Source: Dactylorhiza incarnata (lineage: Eukaryota; Streptophyta; Magnoliopsida; Asparagales; Orchidaceae). Taken from it: a stretch of 64,000 nt of DNA. The position numbers and the translations under genes are program-made. The stretch lies in assembly GCA_033032865.1 (NCBI GenBank), contig JAWHQI010000166.1, forward strand, positions 4,154,001 to 4,218,000, read 5' to 3'. A model generated the notes under the pieces. The model had not been told where the DNA came from. It was given only the letters and a program-made list of their open reading frames with translations, and searched no databases. Positions 9,894-21,729 of this stretch are shown here, piece by piece (position 1 is the stretch's first letter; every line of letters begins with the position of its first letter).

Positions 9894-11091
9894 ATTTTTG
9901 AAGTGGATGTGGAATGGTGCTGGGCGGTCTGCAGGTTGGAGACCGCAGAGACCGCGCGGTCTGCGCTGGTTCTCTGGTCAGTTCTGTCTCAGCGGTTTGT
10001 TTAAGGCGGTCTAATCTGGGAGTCCGTTATCTGTCTGGGAGGCTTGCGCGGGTTGATCTGGCTACTTGTTCAAGTTGGCCAGATGTTCAGTAGGTCTGCC
10101 TTCTTATAGTGACCGGGCGGTCTGACGACTGTTCTAGTCGGTCTGGTTACTGAAGGAGTTCTTTGCTCTTGCAATAAGACCGGTTGGTCTATTTTTGGAG
10201 ACCGCGGTAACCGGGCGGTTTGTACATAACCGTATGGTTAATAAGGGAGCTGCTTAGCTTTGCTGAGCTCGGGCAGTCTGGTTTGTGAGAACGCTCGCGA
10301 TCTGATGGGTGGTTATTATATCCCAGTTTGTGCGGTGACGACATCCGTCTGTTCTCCTATAAATAGGGGTGCAGAGCCCGTCATTTAAAAAATGAGAACT
10401 GTAAGAACCCAAGTTGGCTTGATTGTACCGGTCTCACCTTGAGGTCGTGCGGTCTGAGATCTTTGTCTGACCGGTTTGTTTGTTCGCAGGTTATCGGCTA
10501 GCAGCTCGCGGTTAGCTTGTCTCCCTTCTTCCAGCTTTGAATAAACCAGTCCGGGCGGACTGTGTTTAGGTGTTCGCGGTCTGTGCAACGAACTCAGTTG
10601 ATCAGGCGGTCTTAAGTGTCCAGACGATCTTGAGTTGCGGTTTGTAGCATGTAGCAGTTTCTCTGTTCAGTGTTCGCGGGTTCTTCTTTGATCAAGACCG
10701 TGCAGTCTGGGCGATCAAGAAGTACGAACTGTTTGTTTTCAGCAGAGGAATAAAGCAGCAGGCCGGCAGTCTGTGGTTGCGGTCTAGCAGGTGTGGCTTA
10801 TGCTCTGTTCGCGCGGTCTCAGGAGCTACCGTCTGGCTTGTCTGTTCGCGCGGTCTGGCGGTCTGAAGTAGTCAAGTCGCCAGCAGCTTGTTTACCTTTG
10901 TGTTTTGTGCTTCTCTCCTCCGTGATTCTTATGAATCATGTCTCGCCATGTATACCTCTAATTGTGAAGAGATAGTTAATACCACGGCACTATTTGTTCT
11001 TCCCATTGTCATTATTGTGCTACATTTGTGAAAGTTTTTGTGAAGTTGTTCCGCATTTTACTTCACCTCCGTACCTCAAGTTTTGTCAACA
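9888..11091 (+). mobile_element. 3' LTR of the copia element, about 1.2 kb
   Basis: Starts TGTTAAATTT directly after the polypurine tract. A TATA box (TATAAATAG, 10358-10366) stands where an LTR promoter should. U3 and R are rich in degenerate GCGGTCTG/CCGCGCGGTCT repeats. The end is placed at ...TTTTGTCAACA (11091) because that mirrors the TGTT start and the next bases change character. The matching 5' LTR is not in the window, so this end is less certain than the start. Confidence 0.65.
10358..10366 (+). promoter_or_regulatory. TATA box of copia LTR
   Basis: CTCCTATAAATAGGGG, a strong plant TATA context inside the LTR, about 470 bases from its start. Confidence 0.7.
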
Positions 11092-11840
11092 AACGTTTTG
11101 TGTTGGATTTCCCCAGACGATCCCGCTGCCGGGCTCTCACTAGACGATGGGTCAGGTTGATCTCGCGGAGAGGCTGGAAAGGATGCGATTGATGCTGATA
11201 AGCCCGGCCCGCAAAATCTCTCAATGCGAGGCTTATACTGGGCGGGCCCCGGGGCTCGCTCACTCAAAAATCAAGAGCAATATCAAATGAAAAATATCTA
11301 AGTCCAATGGTTATAGCGAGATGATTGAATACGGTGGCAAGCAGGTTCTTCATATCGGATCCTGGCTCGCAAAACATTCAGGGAATCTCTATGCAACACC
11401 TAAAATAAGCGAGTCCGGGGGGACCGGTGGCGTGGTAATTAATAAACAATATTGGCCGCGCGCAGGGTTCATGGCGAGCAAGGTGGGGTAATGCCGACCC
11501 TGCTCGCAAGGATCCATAATGGGAGAGCCAGAGGCGCGAAGCGAGCCACGTTTTTCCCAGGTGAGAAAGCAATCAAAGTTTATCTAATGAAGCATCTAAG
11601 CGGGGGAAACTACGTGAATGCCTTGTTGGGTAAGTGCGGGTGTGTTGTTGCGAAACAAAAGGGAGGTTCAATAAAGCGGTGATGGCCACATTCATTACAA
11701 AAGAAAAAGGGCGAACACGAGCATTGACAAATTAAAGATTGCAAAAGAATTCTTGTTTCATTCCTTGAAAAGGTTCATTACAAGTGGCGACGATCTCGCC
11801 AGCCAAAATGGGTGTATACATCAGAAAATAAAAAAGCAAG
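11092..11840. other. 3' non-coding part of lower Tat element
   Basis: No supported gene. It lies downstream of the minus-strand accessory gene ending near 11841 and has the same GCGAGC/CTCGC-rich style as the other Tat-derived DNA here. By analogy with the upper Tat copy, it would hold the tail between the accessory gene and pol. The copia element 6190-11091 probably entered here. The pol of this Tat copy is not in the window. Confidence 0.5.
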
Positions 11841-12176
11841 TCAAAGATCTCCAGAAAGCTCCTCCTCACTCCCGCGACCCCAAGACTCCGGGATTGGCGC
11901 GAACAAGTCTGGGACGACGTCCTCGGCGGTAAGCTCCATCGCGTTCGGGGAAAGTAGGCTCGCCCCCTTGAGGGTATCGAAGACGAGGTTGGCGACGCCC
12001 ATTGAGTTCTTGCGAATCGACTCCTCCTCGTCTCGCGTCCTGTAGCGAGCTCCAGCACGCGAAGGAGGCGGGGGTAGAACGGCCTGGGTCAGCTTGCAGA
12101 TCTGAGCTTTCAGGATTCCGTTCTCCATCTCCAGGTCAGCATTGCGCGAGAGGATCTGGCTCACTATTTCAGCATC

Positions 12177-12250
12177 CTGCAAAAGAAAAGGATAAGTCAA
12201 ATAAAGAGGCATGTGGCGAGCGAGATAGAAAGTTTGTATAAATCACTTAC
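12177..12250 (-). other. Intron in lower Tat accessory gene 2
   Basis: Minus strand GTAAGTG ... TTTTGCAG between two open coiled-coil segments, with a polypyrimidine stretch before the AG. Its position is conserved with the upper Tat copy. Confidence 0.75.
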
Positions 12251-12695
12251 CATCCCACGTTGAAGGCTGGCGAGGAGACCCTCGGATAGAGCCTTTTTCC
12301 CCTTGAGGCGCGTGACCTCATCTAAGGCCTCCTGGATCTCGCGCTTGAGCTCCTTAGCTTCCCTATCCGAAGTAAGGTACCGCCGGCCCACCTTGTGAGT
12401 GAGATCCATAGCCCGAAATTGGGCTCGCATGGCCTCGTAAACGAGCAGCCTGGACCTCACGACGCCGAAGTTAGCGGCGTCCTCGCGGCCATATAACCCG
12501 AAGGCGATGGCGAACGCCTCGCCCCCAACCTTGTCGCTCTCAACCCAGGAGGGGAGTAGCGAAGAATACGAGATCCTGTTGTGGTCAGCATCCCACGCCA
12601 ACAGCGGCTCGCCGACCACATCAAGGAGCTTTGCGCCGAGGCCAAAATTTTTATGGCTCGACGGCTTGGGCTCGCCCGAAGCATCCCCGGCCGCA

Positions 12696-12700
12696 CTGCT
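12696..12700. other. Target site duplication CTGCT, left copy
   Basis: CTGCT directly before TGTAACATCC. The same five bases follow the element end at 37288-37292. The accessory gene reads across the site once the insertion is disregarded. Confidence 0.92.
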
Positions 12701-12925
12701 TGTAACATCCCAATTTTTAATTTCTGGGCCCCTTCGTGATTAATTGAACCACTAGGGTCTTGTGGGCTTCATTGACACCCAAATGGTGGGTTGACACCCT
12801 ATTGGGTGTTGTTGACCCAATAAGTCACTCAACCCACCCATCGGGCTACTTGGAAAATTTCTGACTTATGCACACGATAGACCCTCCTAGGTGTATAAAT
12901 TGACCCGTTAGGTCTTAGTATAGAC

Positions 12926-13294
12926 GTCCAAACCGCTGAGACGACAGTCCAAACTGCTGAGATGACGTCCAAACTGCTGAGACGACAGTCCAAACCGCTG
13001 AGACGATGTCCAAACCGCTGAGATGACGTCCAAACCGCTGAGACGATAGTCCAAAACCGCTGAGATGACATCCAAACCGCTGAGATGATAGTCCAAACCG
13101 CTGAGACGACGTCCAAACCGCTGAGACGACGTCCAAACCGCTGAGACGATAGTCCAAACCGCTGAGACGACGTCCAAACCACTGAGACGACAGTCCAAAC
13201 CATTGAGACGACGTCCAAACCGCTGATACGATGTCCAAACCGCCGAGATAACAGTCCAAACCGCTGAGACGACATCCCAAACCACTGAGACGGC
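12926..13294. repeat. 18 tandem units of GTCCAAACCGCTGAGACGA
   Basis: Unit of 20-22 bp. I count about 18 units here and 16 in the other LTR (33360-33690). Units alternate between GACGTCC and GACAGTCC joins. The array is stop-free in several minus-strand frames purely because of its composition, giving false open frames (RRLSGLD/VVSAVWT repeats). Confidence 0.9.
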
Positions 13295-13312
13295 GAGAAA
13301 CTTGAGCAGAAT

Positions 13313-13630
13313 GGGTTCGTTGAACGTAGACTTAGGTTCGACGAACTGAATTAAATAAATTGAACAAGAAACTGTGTTCGACGAACTAAAGGATAAGTTC
13401 GTCGAACGGAATCGAACTGAAAACTGGGTTCGACGAACTGAAGGTTAAGTTCGTCGAACGGAATTGAACTGAAAACTGGGTTCGACGACTCAAGGCCGAG
13501 TTCGTCGAACTGAAAACTGGGTTCGATGAACTGAAGGTTAAGTTCGTCGAACCCAATTAAATCGTCGAAACCAATTAGTTCGTCGAACGGAAATATTTCG
13601 TCGAACGCAACCTTAAGTTCGCCGAACGCG
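13313..13630. repeat. TTCGACGAAC / TTCGTCGAAC palindrome cluster in chromovirus LTR
   Basis: About fifteen imperfect copies in alternating form (GTTCGACGAACT, AGTTCGTCGAAC) separated by 10-20 bases. They lie upstream of the TATA box, so in U3. They match the palindromes of the copia LTRs at 2220-2515 and 5478-6062. Confidence 0.85.
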
Positions 13631-13865
13631 GAAATTCTGAAATTTTTCCTGGAATTAAAAATAAAATTTACCAGTGAAATCTTTCATTTTTACGCCTCAT
13701 TAATGAATTCAAAACCGCCCTCATCAATGCCATTAATATACAGCCATTGAAATTGATTCCCATCCACTCCCAATGCCTCGGGAAGGGCTTGGCCGGTTGG
13801 GATGTAAAGAGGGGGAGGATTCACCAAGGAAGGATACATTAACTCCTCTAGGAAAATCTCACTCC

Positions 13866-13873
13866 TATATAAA
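13866..13873 (+). promoter_or_regulatory. TATA box of chromovirus 5' LTR
   Basis: CTCCTATATAAACCCC, conserved at 34377-34384 in the 3' LTR. It lies about 1.17 kb into the LTR, just after the repeat-rich U3. Confidence 0.75.
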
Positions 13874-16762
13874 CCCCATCACATTTAGGAATTCGGTTTT
13901 CCCTACACCTTGCTCCCCCAACCAGCCATAGAAGAGCCCCGGTGACCTTCCGACAAGCCTCCTCCATGAATTCCGGCGAACTCCACCGCTAGCAATGGCC
14001 GCGCGATGATCCCCTCGCCTAAACGGCACGAATGTAAGTTTCTCCGACTCCTCCCTGCCCTTAGATCTTTTCTCGTCGACCTTCGCCGTCTCCGACCACC
14101 AGAGCCGGCAATCCCAGCCTTGGAAGCTTCAGACCACCCACTTCAATCTCCGCCACCACCGCGGGCTTCGGCCTTGCATGGGACGTGTGAAGGGGAGGGA
14201 GGGTCCCCTCGACCTTCCCTCAAGGCCCTTGAGGCGAGGAGACTCGTCGGAAACCGCTCCGACGGCCTCCTCCTTCCAAACGAAACAAAAAAATGATGAA
14301 ACAAAAAAAAATATTTTCCGACCACCGCCGGCGGCGGCCGGCCATCGGCAGACCCTCCCCCACTGGGGCTCCCCCCGGGTGCACCTACTGGAGGTAGTGG
14401 TCGGAGCAATGGAATCTCGTACACCTTAGAGAAATCCCGCACAGGCATGTATGCCACTGTGCATGCAGTCATGCATGCAGCTCCAGAAGTTTGGCCGGTT
14501 TAGATTTATACATATATATATATGTATCGTATTTATATATATATATATATATGAAGATTTATATATATATCGTATATAAATATATATTATATATACATAT
14601 ATGTATGATGTGTAAATATTTTATGCATGTATGTATAAATATATATATATATATATATAAACATATTTATACAAAAATATAATCCGGTGCGAACCCCACT
14701 GCCCGGATTTATTGTCCGGCCCGCACGCAGCAATCGCCCTGCGCCAAGAATCGTGCGCAGGTCTTTTATTTTCCTTGACAAGTAATCCTGTCGTTTTGTT
14801 CTTCGGAATTTTTAGTATTTCTTAAAACAGATTTTTAATTATCTTAGAAGCAGATTTGGAAAATAGTTGTGAGACACCTTATTATCGATACTTATTTATA
14901 CTACAACTTTCATGTTATGTGTTTTCTGTTTTAAAGTATGTAACAAATTTATTTTTACATCCGAAAGGTATATTTAACCATCCTCGAAATTTAGTTCCTG
15001 TTTGTTTCCAGAAAACTGTTATTTTATGTAAACTTCTGCCATCATGTTGGAGACCTCGGGGTCTGTTTTAGACAAGGCATGTGAGAGATGGTATTGTAGG
15101 TAAACATATCTACCATAACTTTCACTTTTGTCACTTCCCGGTTTGAAACCTCTAAGTAATTTAAATTTAGGCCCTAACAGTGCAATCTAAATTTTAGAAA
15201 TCCTGCTTGTCCAGAAAACTATTATTTTATGTAAATTTCTACCATCATTTTGGAGACCTTAGTTCCTGTTTTAGACAAAACTTGTGAGATATGATATTGT
15301 AGCTAAACATATTTACCACAAATTTCACTCTTGTTACTTCCTGATTTGAAGCCTTTAAGTAATTTAAATATAGCTCTCCACAGTGCTATCTGAATTTGCT
15401 AAATCAGGTTTTAGAATAAAAATGCACATTTTTCAAGCATACTATGTGATAAACATAATTCATAAAATCTTGCTAGATTCATTTGCTTGTCTATCTCCAT
15501 AATAATATCCAGTCACACGAGCTTGGAATATGATGTGAACCATAAATTAAGTGCTCAAGTTTGAATATTGATATAAATAGTTGCTTCATTCATCACCTTG
15601 TGCATGAGGGCATGGGAGGGTGCATGGTTACCGATGTGGCGGGTTCGTCAGCTTTCCCGTAATATACACTATGGGAGAAGTTGTGACGACGAACTCTTTT
15701 GTTTTTGGTGGTGAAGAGGACCGGGGGCTAGCTACCCCTTCCACACAGGTCCGTCTCACACCTTTTTGGTTATGTGCCGAGAGGATCTCCGCACGAGGTG
15801 AGGATGTGTCTCCACCGAGAGTACCTATTCTACATAGAGGTATGAAAGCCTAGGAAGTTGGGGTGTATCCATAACCTAGAAGTGGGAGCGACCGACCCAC
15901 TGTCACTGTCTGGCCACGACGGTGAGGCCCGGGAAGGGATCTCCTTCTCTTAACAGGTCACTATGTCGACATAGGAGAAAGTGATTCAGACACATCATTC
16001 GAGTGATAGGGAGGACAACCATACATGCCATCATATCATTTATATGTACGTTACTTATGCTCTCACCTTGGACCGACATCGTAACACCACCGTTAGGAAG
16101 GCTCATACGATGATCAGTGAATTTACTACTTTAGCCATTTTCCCCCTCAATACGAATTGTTTCAGATTACTGCTACTTTTATATAACCCTGTTATGTATA
16201 TGTTTATATATTTGCTTCGGCTATTGTGCTAACCTTCCTTGCAGGTGTCCTTCCTTGTACCCATTAGGGGGCTGGGGGGGGGGGGGGGGAGCGTGGGATT
16301 TACTTGGTCCGTCGTGGCTAACGTACTCTTATACGTTATCATTTAGGAACCGATGCGCCTACCGACGGAGCAGGAATGGATGGACGAGCGTAGACGTACC
16401 CGTGATGACGAGGAGTTCCCTGAGCCAGTTCGGACGATTTATGAGGATGTGAGGGTACTATTCTGGGAGAGGAGAGGATGAGAGGTTTCTTTAGATTAGA
16501 CCTTCTGTCATCTTATGACTACGATGGTTATTGCTGCGAGACTCTATATTTATACCCCATCGTGGGTTTTCATCCTTGTTTTATTATATATCATGCTGGG
16601 TGTTTCTGTGATGTTCTTTCTTCCGCAAAACTTTTATACTCTGTGAATATTTTTTTGTAATGATTCATAGCCTTACAGGGCGAATGTTCCGCCAATTGGG
16701 TCTTGGGTCAGGTAAGAGGGTGAACCTCTTCAGACACGTGAACCTTTTGGGGGAGCGCTCGC

Positions 16763-16989
16763 TGTTGGACATGTGTGTCACATCCCATTATTTGAGAATA
16801 ACAATTCCCATATTGTTTTTGATCTAGTCTTTTGTGTGTTTATAGTGTCCAGGTTGTACAGGTTCAATGAGGAGACAAGGCCTCGTTCAAGGGCATAATC
16901 CGAGAGTGTGTACACATTAGAAAAAGCAAAAGCATGAGTTTTGTGTGCTGATCTTAAAATGGCCATAACTTTTAATCCAGGAAGAGTTA
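16763..16989 (+). mobile_element. Gag-only copia 5' LTR, first part
   Basis: Continues at 23239-24317 after the nested element. From about 16780 it matches the 3' LTR at 26758 onwards. The first ~15 bases (TGTTGGACATGTGTG) do not match the 3' LTR start. Confidence 0.85.
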
Positions 16990-17272
16990 TGATGAGTCCT
17001 GATCATATACACTTTTATGGACTCATCTAGGCCTTTATTCAGTCTTTTCACCGCACTTTAGCCTTGTTATAGTTTATATTTGATATTCCATGCTAGGTGC
17101 ACTTCTAGGCCCATTTTGGTGTGATTTCATGCTTTTCTTCATTAGTAGTTTTCATGCTCCGTTAGGTGCCACTTTCAGTGGCTAGATTCGTGGTTGTGCT
17201 GGAATAGGAGTCGTGCAGGTGTTCCCGGTGCAATTCTGCACAGGAACACTGCGCACGATCACCGGTTCTATT

Positions 17273-17594
17273 GCGCACGACCACTGGTCGTGCGCCACTG
17301 ATCGTGTGCACTTAACCCTTTTTTCATGAGTTATGTTTGGTGCAGTGCGCACGAGCATCTACGATAGTGCACACGACCACCGGTCGTGCGCCACTGTTCG
17401 TGCGCACTTATCATTAATTTTATGAGTTCTGTCTCGACCAGTGCGCACGACCACCGACGATAGTGCGCACGACCACCGGTCGTGCGCCACTGGTCGTGCG
17501 AACATTATATTTTATAAATTGCTTTTCTTGCAGGTTCTGTCCAGTCGGACGCACGATCATAGGATTCTAGTGCGCACGACCACTGGTCGTGCGC
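17273..17594. repeat. Array of GCGCACGACCA ... TGGTCGTGCGC hairpins
   Basis: Four inverted repeats with arms up to 11 bp, near 17273-17295, 17369-17391, 17464-17486 and 17572-17594, interspersed with half-site copies (GTGCGCACGAGC, GACCGTGC). The same array sits at +4740 in the 3' LTR. Confidence 0.88.
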
Positions 17595-17626
17595 CAATGA
17601 CCGTGCTCACTGTTTAATTCAGCGCC

Positions 17627-17634
17627 TATATAAT
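17627..17634 (+). promoter_or_regulatory. TATA box of Athila-like LTR
   Basis: GCGCCTATATAATGACC directly downstream of the hairpin array. The 3' LTR copy is at 22367-22374. Confidence 0.7.
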
Positions 17635-18499
17635 GACCTGTTTGCGAATTAGGTCGGGATTACGCCGGGGAACTCCGTTCAGTCCGCCGTTTTCGTCATT
17701 TCCAGAGGTTTTTCACCCCCTAAGCCTCCTCCATCATCCAAGGGCTTAAAGGAAGGGATTCTACACTCATTTTGATCGCTAAGGAAGAAGTTCTTCGCAT
17801 TAGACGTGGCCGGATGGTAAATCGCTGGAGAAGACGGGTCCATTGGGAGGGGTGATAGCCCTCCTCTACCCCTGACGCAGTTGGGACCGAGCTAGGACGC
17901 GGATTGACACCCCGGTGCTTACTACCATGAATCTACAACGAGACTCCGGATTCGGTCGTATCTCTTGCCCTTTTTCTTCTACTTGTGTGGTTGTATTTGT
18001 TGTAATCTCTTTATCTAGATGATGAACGCTATGAACCATGATTAGTATTGTTTATTTCATGTTTATGGAATCAATTTGTTCATTTGTGTTAATGAGGTGC
18101 GCCCCCATTGATTTTCCGCCCCACCACCGTGTCCGGTGCCGCACTAGCAATTGCTAGTGGTGTGCTTGTCGAAGAGGTGCTTGCGACCCTCATTCTGCTT
18201 GCCTACTCGTTCATCCGCCCTTGCGACGCAGCGCGCTCAAGGCCTGCCTAGTCTCCATCCCGCCAAGCGAAGCATTGCATAGCGGCACTACATAGGAGTA
18301 GTTATAATATTTTATTTTATTATTCGCAAACCAAACCAACTATCCATTGTAACACCGACCAAGGACTTCAATCTCAAGTCCTTCCTCGAAACCTAACTCC
18401 ACCTTACTGTGTTCCTCAAGAGACCGACACTCGGGGATTTTCCCCATTATTATTACTTGCGCGACCGGTGCACTTGCCGAAATTATCGCATCAAGTTTT

Positions 18500-18517
18500 T
18501 GGCGCCGTTGCCGGGGA
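18500..18517 (+). other. Primer binding site, tRNA-Asp type
   Basis: TGGCGCCGTTGCCGGGGA, starting 7 bases after the LTR end. This is the primer sequence commonly seen in Athila-type gypsy elements. Confidence 0.9.
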
Positions 18518-18748
18518 ACACAGACGTGTGAGTTTTCTTGAGAGGGGGAGCTGAGAGAGAGAAGTTTCTTCCAGTGTTTATAGCCGCCTTTTTATTTTTA
18601 TTTGCTTTTTAAATTTATATTGTTTGTTATTATTTCTTCTCTCCTATTTTAAAGTTTTAAGCAAGTTTAATCCAAGGAGTTTTATTAGTTTGTGTAGATT
18701 TCCTTGCAAAGAATTTCAGCCTCTTTATATCTGCTTTTATTATTGAAA

Positions 18749-19878
18749 ATGTCTTCATGGGATATTTCTCCTGGCACTTACGACATGATGGACTATTATT
18801 TAGAGCAAATGAATGAATTAAATGCTAGGCAGTGTAGGAACGTTGTTTGCTTGTTGTGTCGAGGAGAGGGTCATGAATTGAAGGACTGTCCTAATCTTTT
18901 CAATCCTGACCGCCGCTCCTCCACTCATGACAACATTGTCCCTATCACTCATTCTTTACCCATGGAGGCAATTGTGCCCTCTACCCCCGAGCTTGTCTCG
19001 TGCATGGACTCCTCACTCCCTGTGTATGGCTTCACTCCCAGTGATGATGATCACTCATCTGTTGGGCAACAAGGAGAGGAATGGGAGCTCCGAGATGCAC
19101 CTGAGCATGATGAGGAAAGTATTCTTTCCATCGGGGAGGCTTTAGCAGATCTTTTTACGGAGGAACCAAATCTTTGTGTTTTTCCAGTTTCTTTGCACGA
19201 TTTTTCTACACACATTCTTTATGATCCTATCAAAGTAAAGGAGCGGGGTGATGCTTCGGACTCGGAGGATGCTCCAAGGTGGGTTGAGGAGGATACTCCT
19301 TCTGATGAGGAGGTTTGCACTTCCTCATGGGACGAGGAGGTCCAACTAACCACCGAGGCCCTTGAGTTCTTGGGTTCCCCTCGCCATGATACTTACGATG
19401 ATGATAGCGATCTATCCTTGGATCCTGCTGGGAGTGAGCCGGGACCACTCCCCCGATTTCTGATTATTTTTGTCCTTCTTCTCTTTTATTTCTTGACCCC
19501 CCTTCTTCACCCGAGCCTGTGCAGGTTGAATCTTTACAGGTACCCCAGGAGGACTTGGAGCATGTTGCTCAAGTCAATGATGAGTGTATCCTCATATGTG
19601 AGGAGGTTGATCCCCCCTCCGTAGAGGAAGCTCCACTCATTTCCTTCTCCTCCTGCTGCCTCCCTGGAGATGATACCTTGCTGGGCAAGGATATTTTTGG
19701 TGAGTTGAGTGAGGATTCCTCCTCTTCTTATTTTTTATTCCCTCTACCTGTGACGAGCAGGTATTATTTATATTCAGGTAGAGGCGTGACTGTTCTGTTG
19801 CCGTATCGGTACCCGCTACCGACACGCATATTAGAACAGTTACCTGTGCACTTCTCTTTTCATAGACCCATTAGCTAG
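18749..19878 (+). pseudogene. Zinc-knuckle protein of the Athila-like element, one frameshift
   Basis: Starts at an ATG (MSSWDISPGTYDMMDYY). A CX2CX4HX4C knuckle (CLLCRGEGHELKDC) lies near residues 34-47, unusually close to the N-terminus, followed by a long Asp/Glu/Ser/Pro-rich region. The first frame is acidic up to about 19450, then turns into a hydrophobic run. A second frame (MQVESLQVPQEDLEHV ...) carries on the acidic style to 19878, so a frameshift near the C-run at 19448-19453 is likely. There is no capsid core. It looks like the nucleocapsid end of a gag fused to a tail of unknown role. Confidence 0.65.
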
Positions 19879-21716
19879 AACTGTTTTCAATTTGAATAAG
19901 TCGTGCTGGGAGGACAATAACCCCAGTAGTTATCTTACTTTTCCTGCATTTTTATTTCTTCTAATCATGTTTAGTTAGCTGTAGTTTATTTTAGTTTGTC
20001 TTTTTCTTTTGTTTTTGTGGAGCTCACCCCTGCAGGTCCTTTTTCTGGATGGCGGATGCTGCATCTTTGTCTTAGTTTACACGCGTCTTCTGGTATGCTC
20101 ACTTGCTGAGCATTGGGTACTCTCTTTCCCTAGCCCTATTTTGATTTTCCTGTCATATATTATGCGGATTGTTTAGTTTAAGTCTGGGGGAGAGTAGTTT
20201 TGTTTACCCGCTCGCATGCACTATTGCATTGCATATTAGAAGATTTCATTTAAAATGTTTTGTTCACTTTCATTGCACACCACAGCACCCACTTGAGCGC
20301 GCTTAGCCGTTGGCACGTAGCGAGTTGAATTTGTCTTTTTTGTGTGATTTGGAAAATCATTGTGCTGGCTTAGGATTATGAGGTGGAGTAAAATGTTGAC
20401 TCTTGCAGTGCTCCTAGTCGAGTGCTTATCTTTTTGTTGTTATTCCGGTTAAACTATTTTGGTTGGAATGTGAAATAGGTTGTTAACTTAGGAACTATTA
20501 TTTGGAGTGCGATGTTGACTCGTGTAGTGTTCTAGTCACTTCGCATGATATGGTAGAACTTGAGTAGAACTAGATTGTCTCTATGCATCTAATTTATGTT
20601 TAGTATTTTTGCGTAAATTTAGATTTATTATACTCAAGTGGTGAATTTGAATGAAATTGACGATAACCCGGTGTTTTGTGTGTACGAGTGCTAGTCGTGT
20701 GTTGCTCGAGTCGGGAGGAAGGTTTACCTTTCTCGTGGGCTAAGAACTTGCCCCAAGCGACTCTTGAAGCATGGGTGAGAGCGACTCGTCGAGTTAAACA
20801 TGATGTAGGCCATCCTTTGGCTAGTTTGAGCTTTGTTATTCCATATCCTTTTCGCTCACCTTTGCAAGCCAAATTTGTGCCTACCATTCCTTTGTTCAGC
20901 TCCTCTTCATCCACCAAAGCCCGAAGCTTATCCTACACCCGCAACCAAATTGCTTTTTAACTGCGCTCATAATTCTCAATTTGTGTGATGTTTGGAATCT
21001 TTGTGTTATGAAGGGGAAATAAAGTCTATTTGCTGATTTTGAACCAACCGGAGGATACATAATAGAAGCAAAGTATGTTAAAAGAAAAAAAAATCTAGAA
21101 AAAAAGAGAGTATATTGAAAAGAAATCCTTCCGAGCTAAATATAAAATCTGTTGGTATTTGTGAAGTAGGCTGCGTGCACACCTGGTTTTCATGATAAGT
21201 CTGGGGGTGTGTCACACGAGCATAGTTTGTTGGTCTTGTGTGGTGCAGCGTTCCGTTAGCTCACTTGGGTTGCGTAGCCGTCGTGTTTAAATTTGAATAC
21301 CATACCGTAACCTAAGCCCCAACTTAATCTTATAAGTCCTATTGATTTGACTTGCGATTTTGCTAGCGCCGTGGAGAGAGTGTGACCGGGCGAGCGTATG
21401 GTTCACGACGTTGATGGATTTCAGCGGAGTTATTCCTAAGACCCGATCTTGTGCAACGCCCGCCTCAGTGTCTCGTCACTTTCATACCGGGCATGATCGT
21501 TCAAATTCTTCATAATTCACCAACTGAGTATAACTAAATCTTTACTTACGCTTTAATACTTATGTAAATTAGTTAGCATAGTTAGAATCTCCTTCTACTA
21601 GAATCTCTACTCGCATGCGTATGTTGCTTCGCACCATACCCCCTTGTGTAATTCTCTATGTTAACTATCGTTTTCACACTCCGCCGGATTCATTTGCTCG
21701 GGACGCGCAAACAGTT
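19879..21716 (+). other. Long non-coding 3' region of the Athila-like element
   Basis: No supported gene. It holds two further AAGTCTGGGGG tracts (about 20179-20189 and 21196-21206) besides the one abutting the 3' LTR. This suggests an internal duplication or remnants of older LTR edges. Short open frames near 20600-20960 show no recognisable features. Confidence 0.6.
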
Positions 21717-21729
21717 AAGTCTGGGGGTG
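21717..21729 (+). other. Polypurine tract of the Athila-like element
   Basis: AAGTCTGGGGGTG directly before the 3' LTR start TGATGAG. Confidence 0.85.

Larger units (their letters stand above)
11841..12700 (-). pseudogene. Lower Tat accessory gene 2, last two exons
   Basis: Minus-strand continuation of the gene that starts at 39736, separated from it by the chromovirus at 12701-37287. The first part holds a conserved block (PLLAWDADHNRISYSSLLPSW ... GLYGREDA) and a coiled coil. The matching block in the upper Tat copy reads PLLIWDHEANRVLMSSLLPSW ... GLYGREDA. An intron with GT at 12250 and AG at 12177-12178 (minus strand) follows, in the same place as the intron at 46797-46864 of the other copy. 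The last exon is a second coiled coil plus an acidic tail. I relate the whole gene to the putative gypsy-type transposon domain (Transposase_28) of plant Tat elements. Function is unknown. Confidence 0.75.
12701..16762 (+). mobile_element. Chromovirus 5' LTR, main part
   Basis: Pairs with 33138-37287 along its whole length. Order: tandem 20-22 bp repeats, TTCGACGAA palindromes, TATA box at 13866, a TA-rich microsatellite block (about 14500-14680), and a ~205-bp internal duplication (copies starting near 15007 and 15212, each with TATTTTATGTAAA and GGAGACC). The last 47 bases lie at 28038-28084 beyond the nested insertion. G16 at 16274-16289 is only G6 in the 3' LTR. Confidence 0.9.
16990..18493 (+). 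mobile_element. 5' LTR of the Athila-like element
   Basis: 1504 bp, paired with 21730-23233. U3 carries four hairpin-forming repeats (17273-17594) just upstream of a TATA box at 17627-17634 (CTATATAAT). The ends were chosen because the AGTTA duplication fits exactly. Confidence 0.93.

Noticed and set aside
12829..13285. Three overlapping long minus-strand frames with VVSAVWT/SQRFG repeats (also 33266-33676)
   Set aside because: They are the 20-22 bp tandem repeat read in different frames. The array has almost no stop codons and no start context or homology.
14491..14682. Tyr/Ile-rich frame
   Set aside because: Reads the TA-rich microsatellite of the chromovirus LTR.
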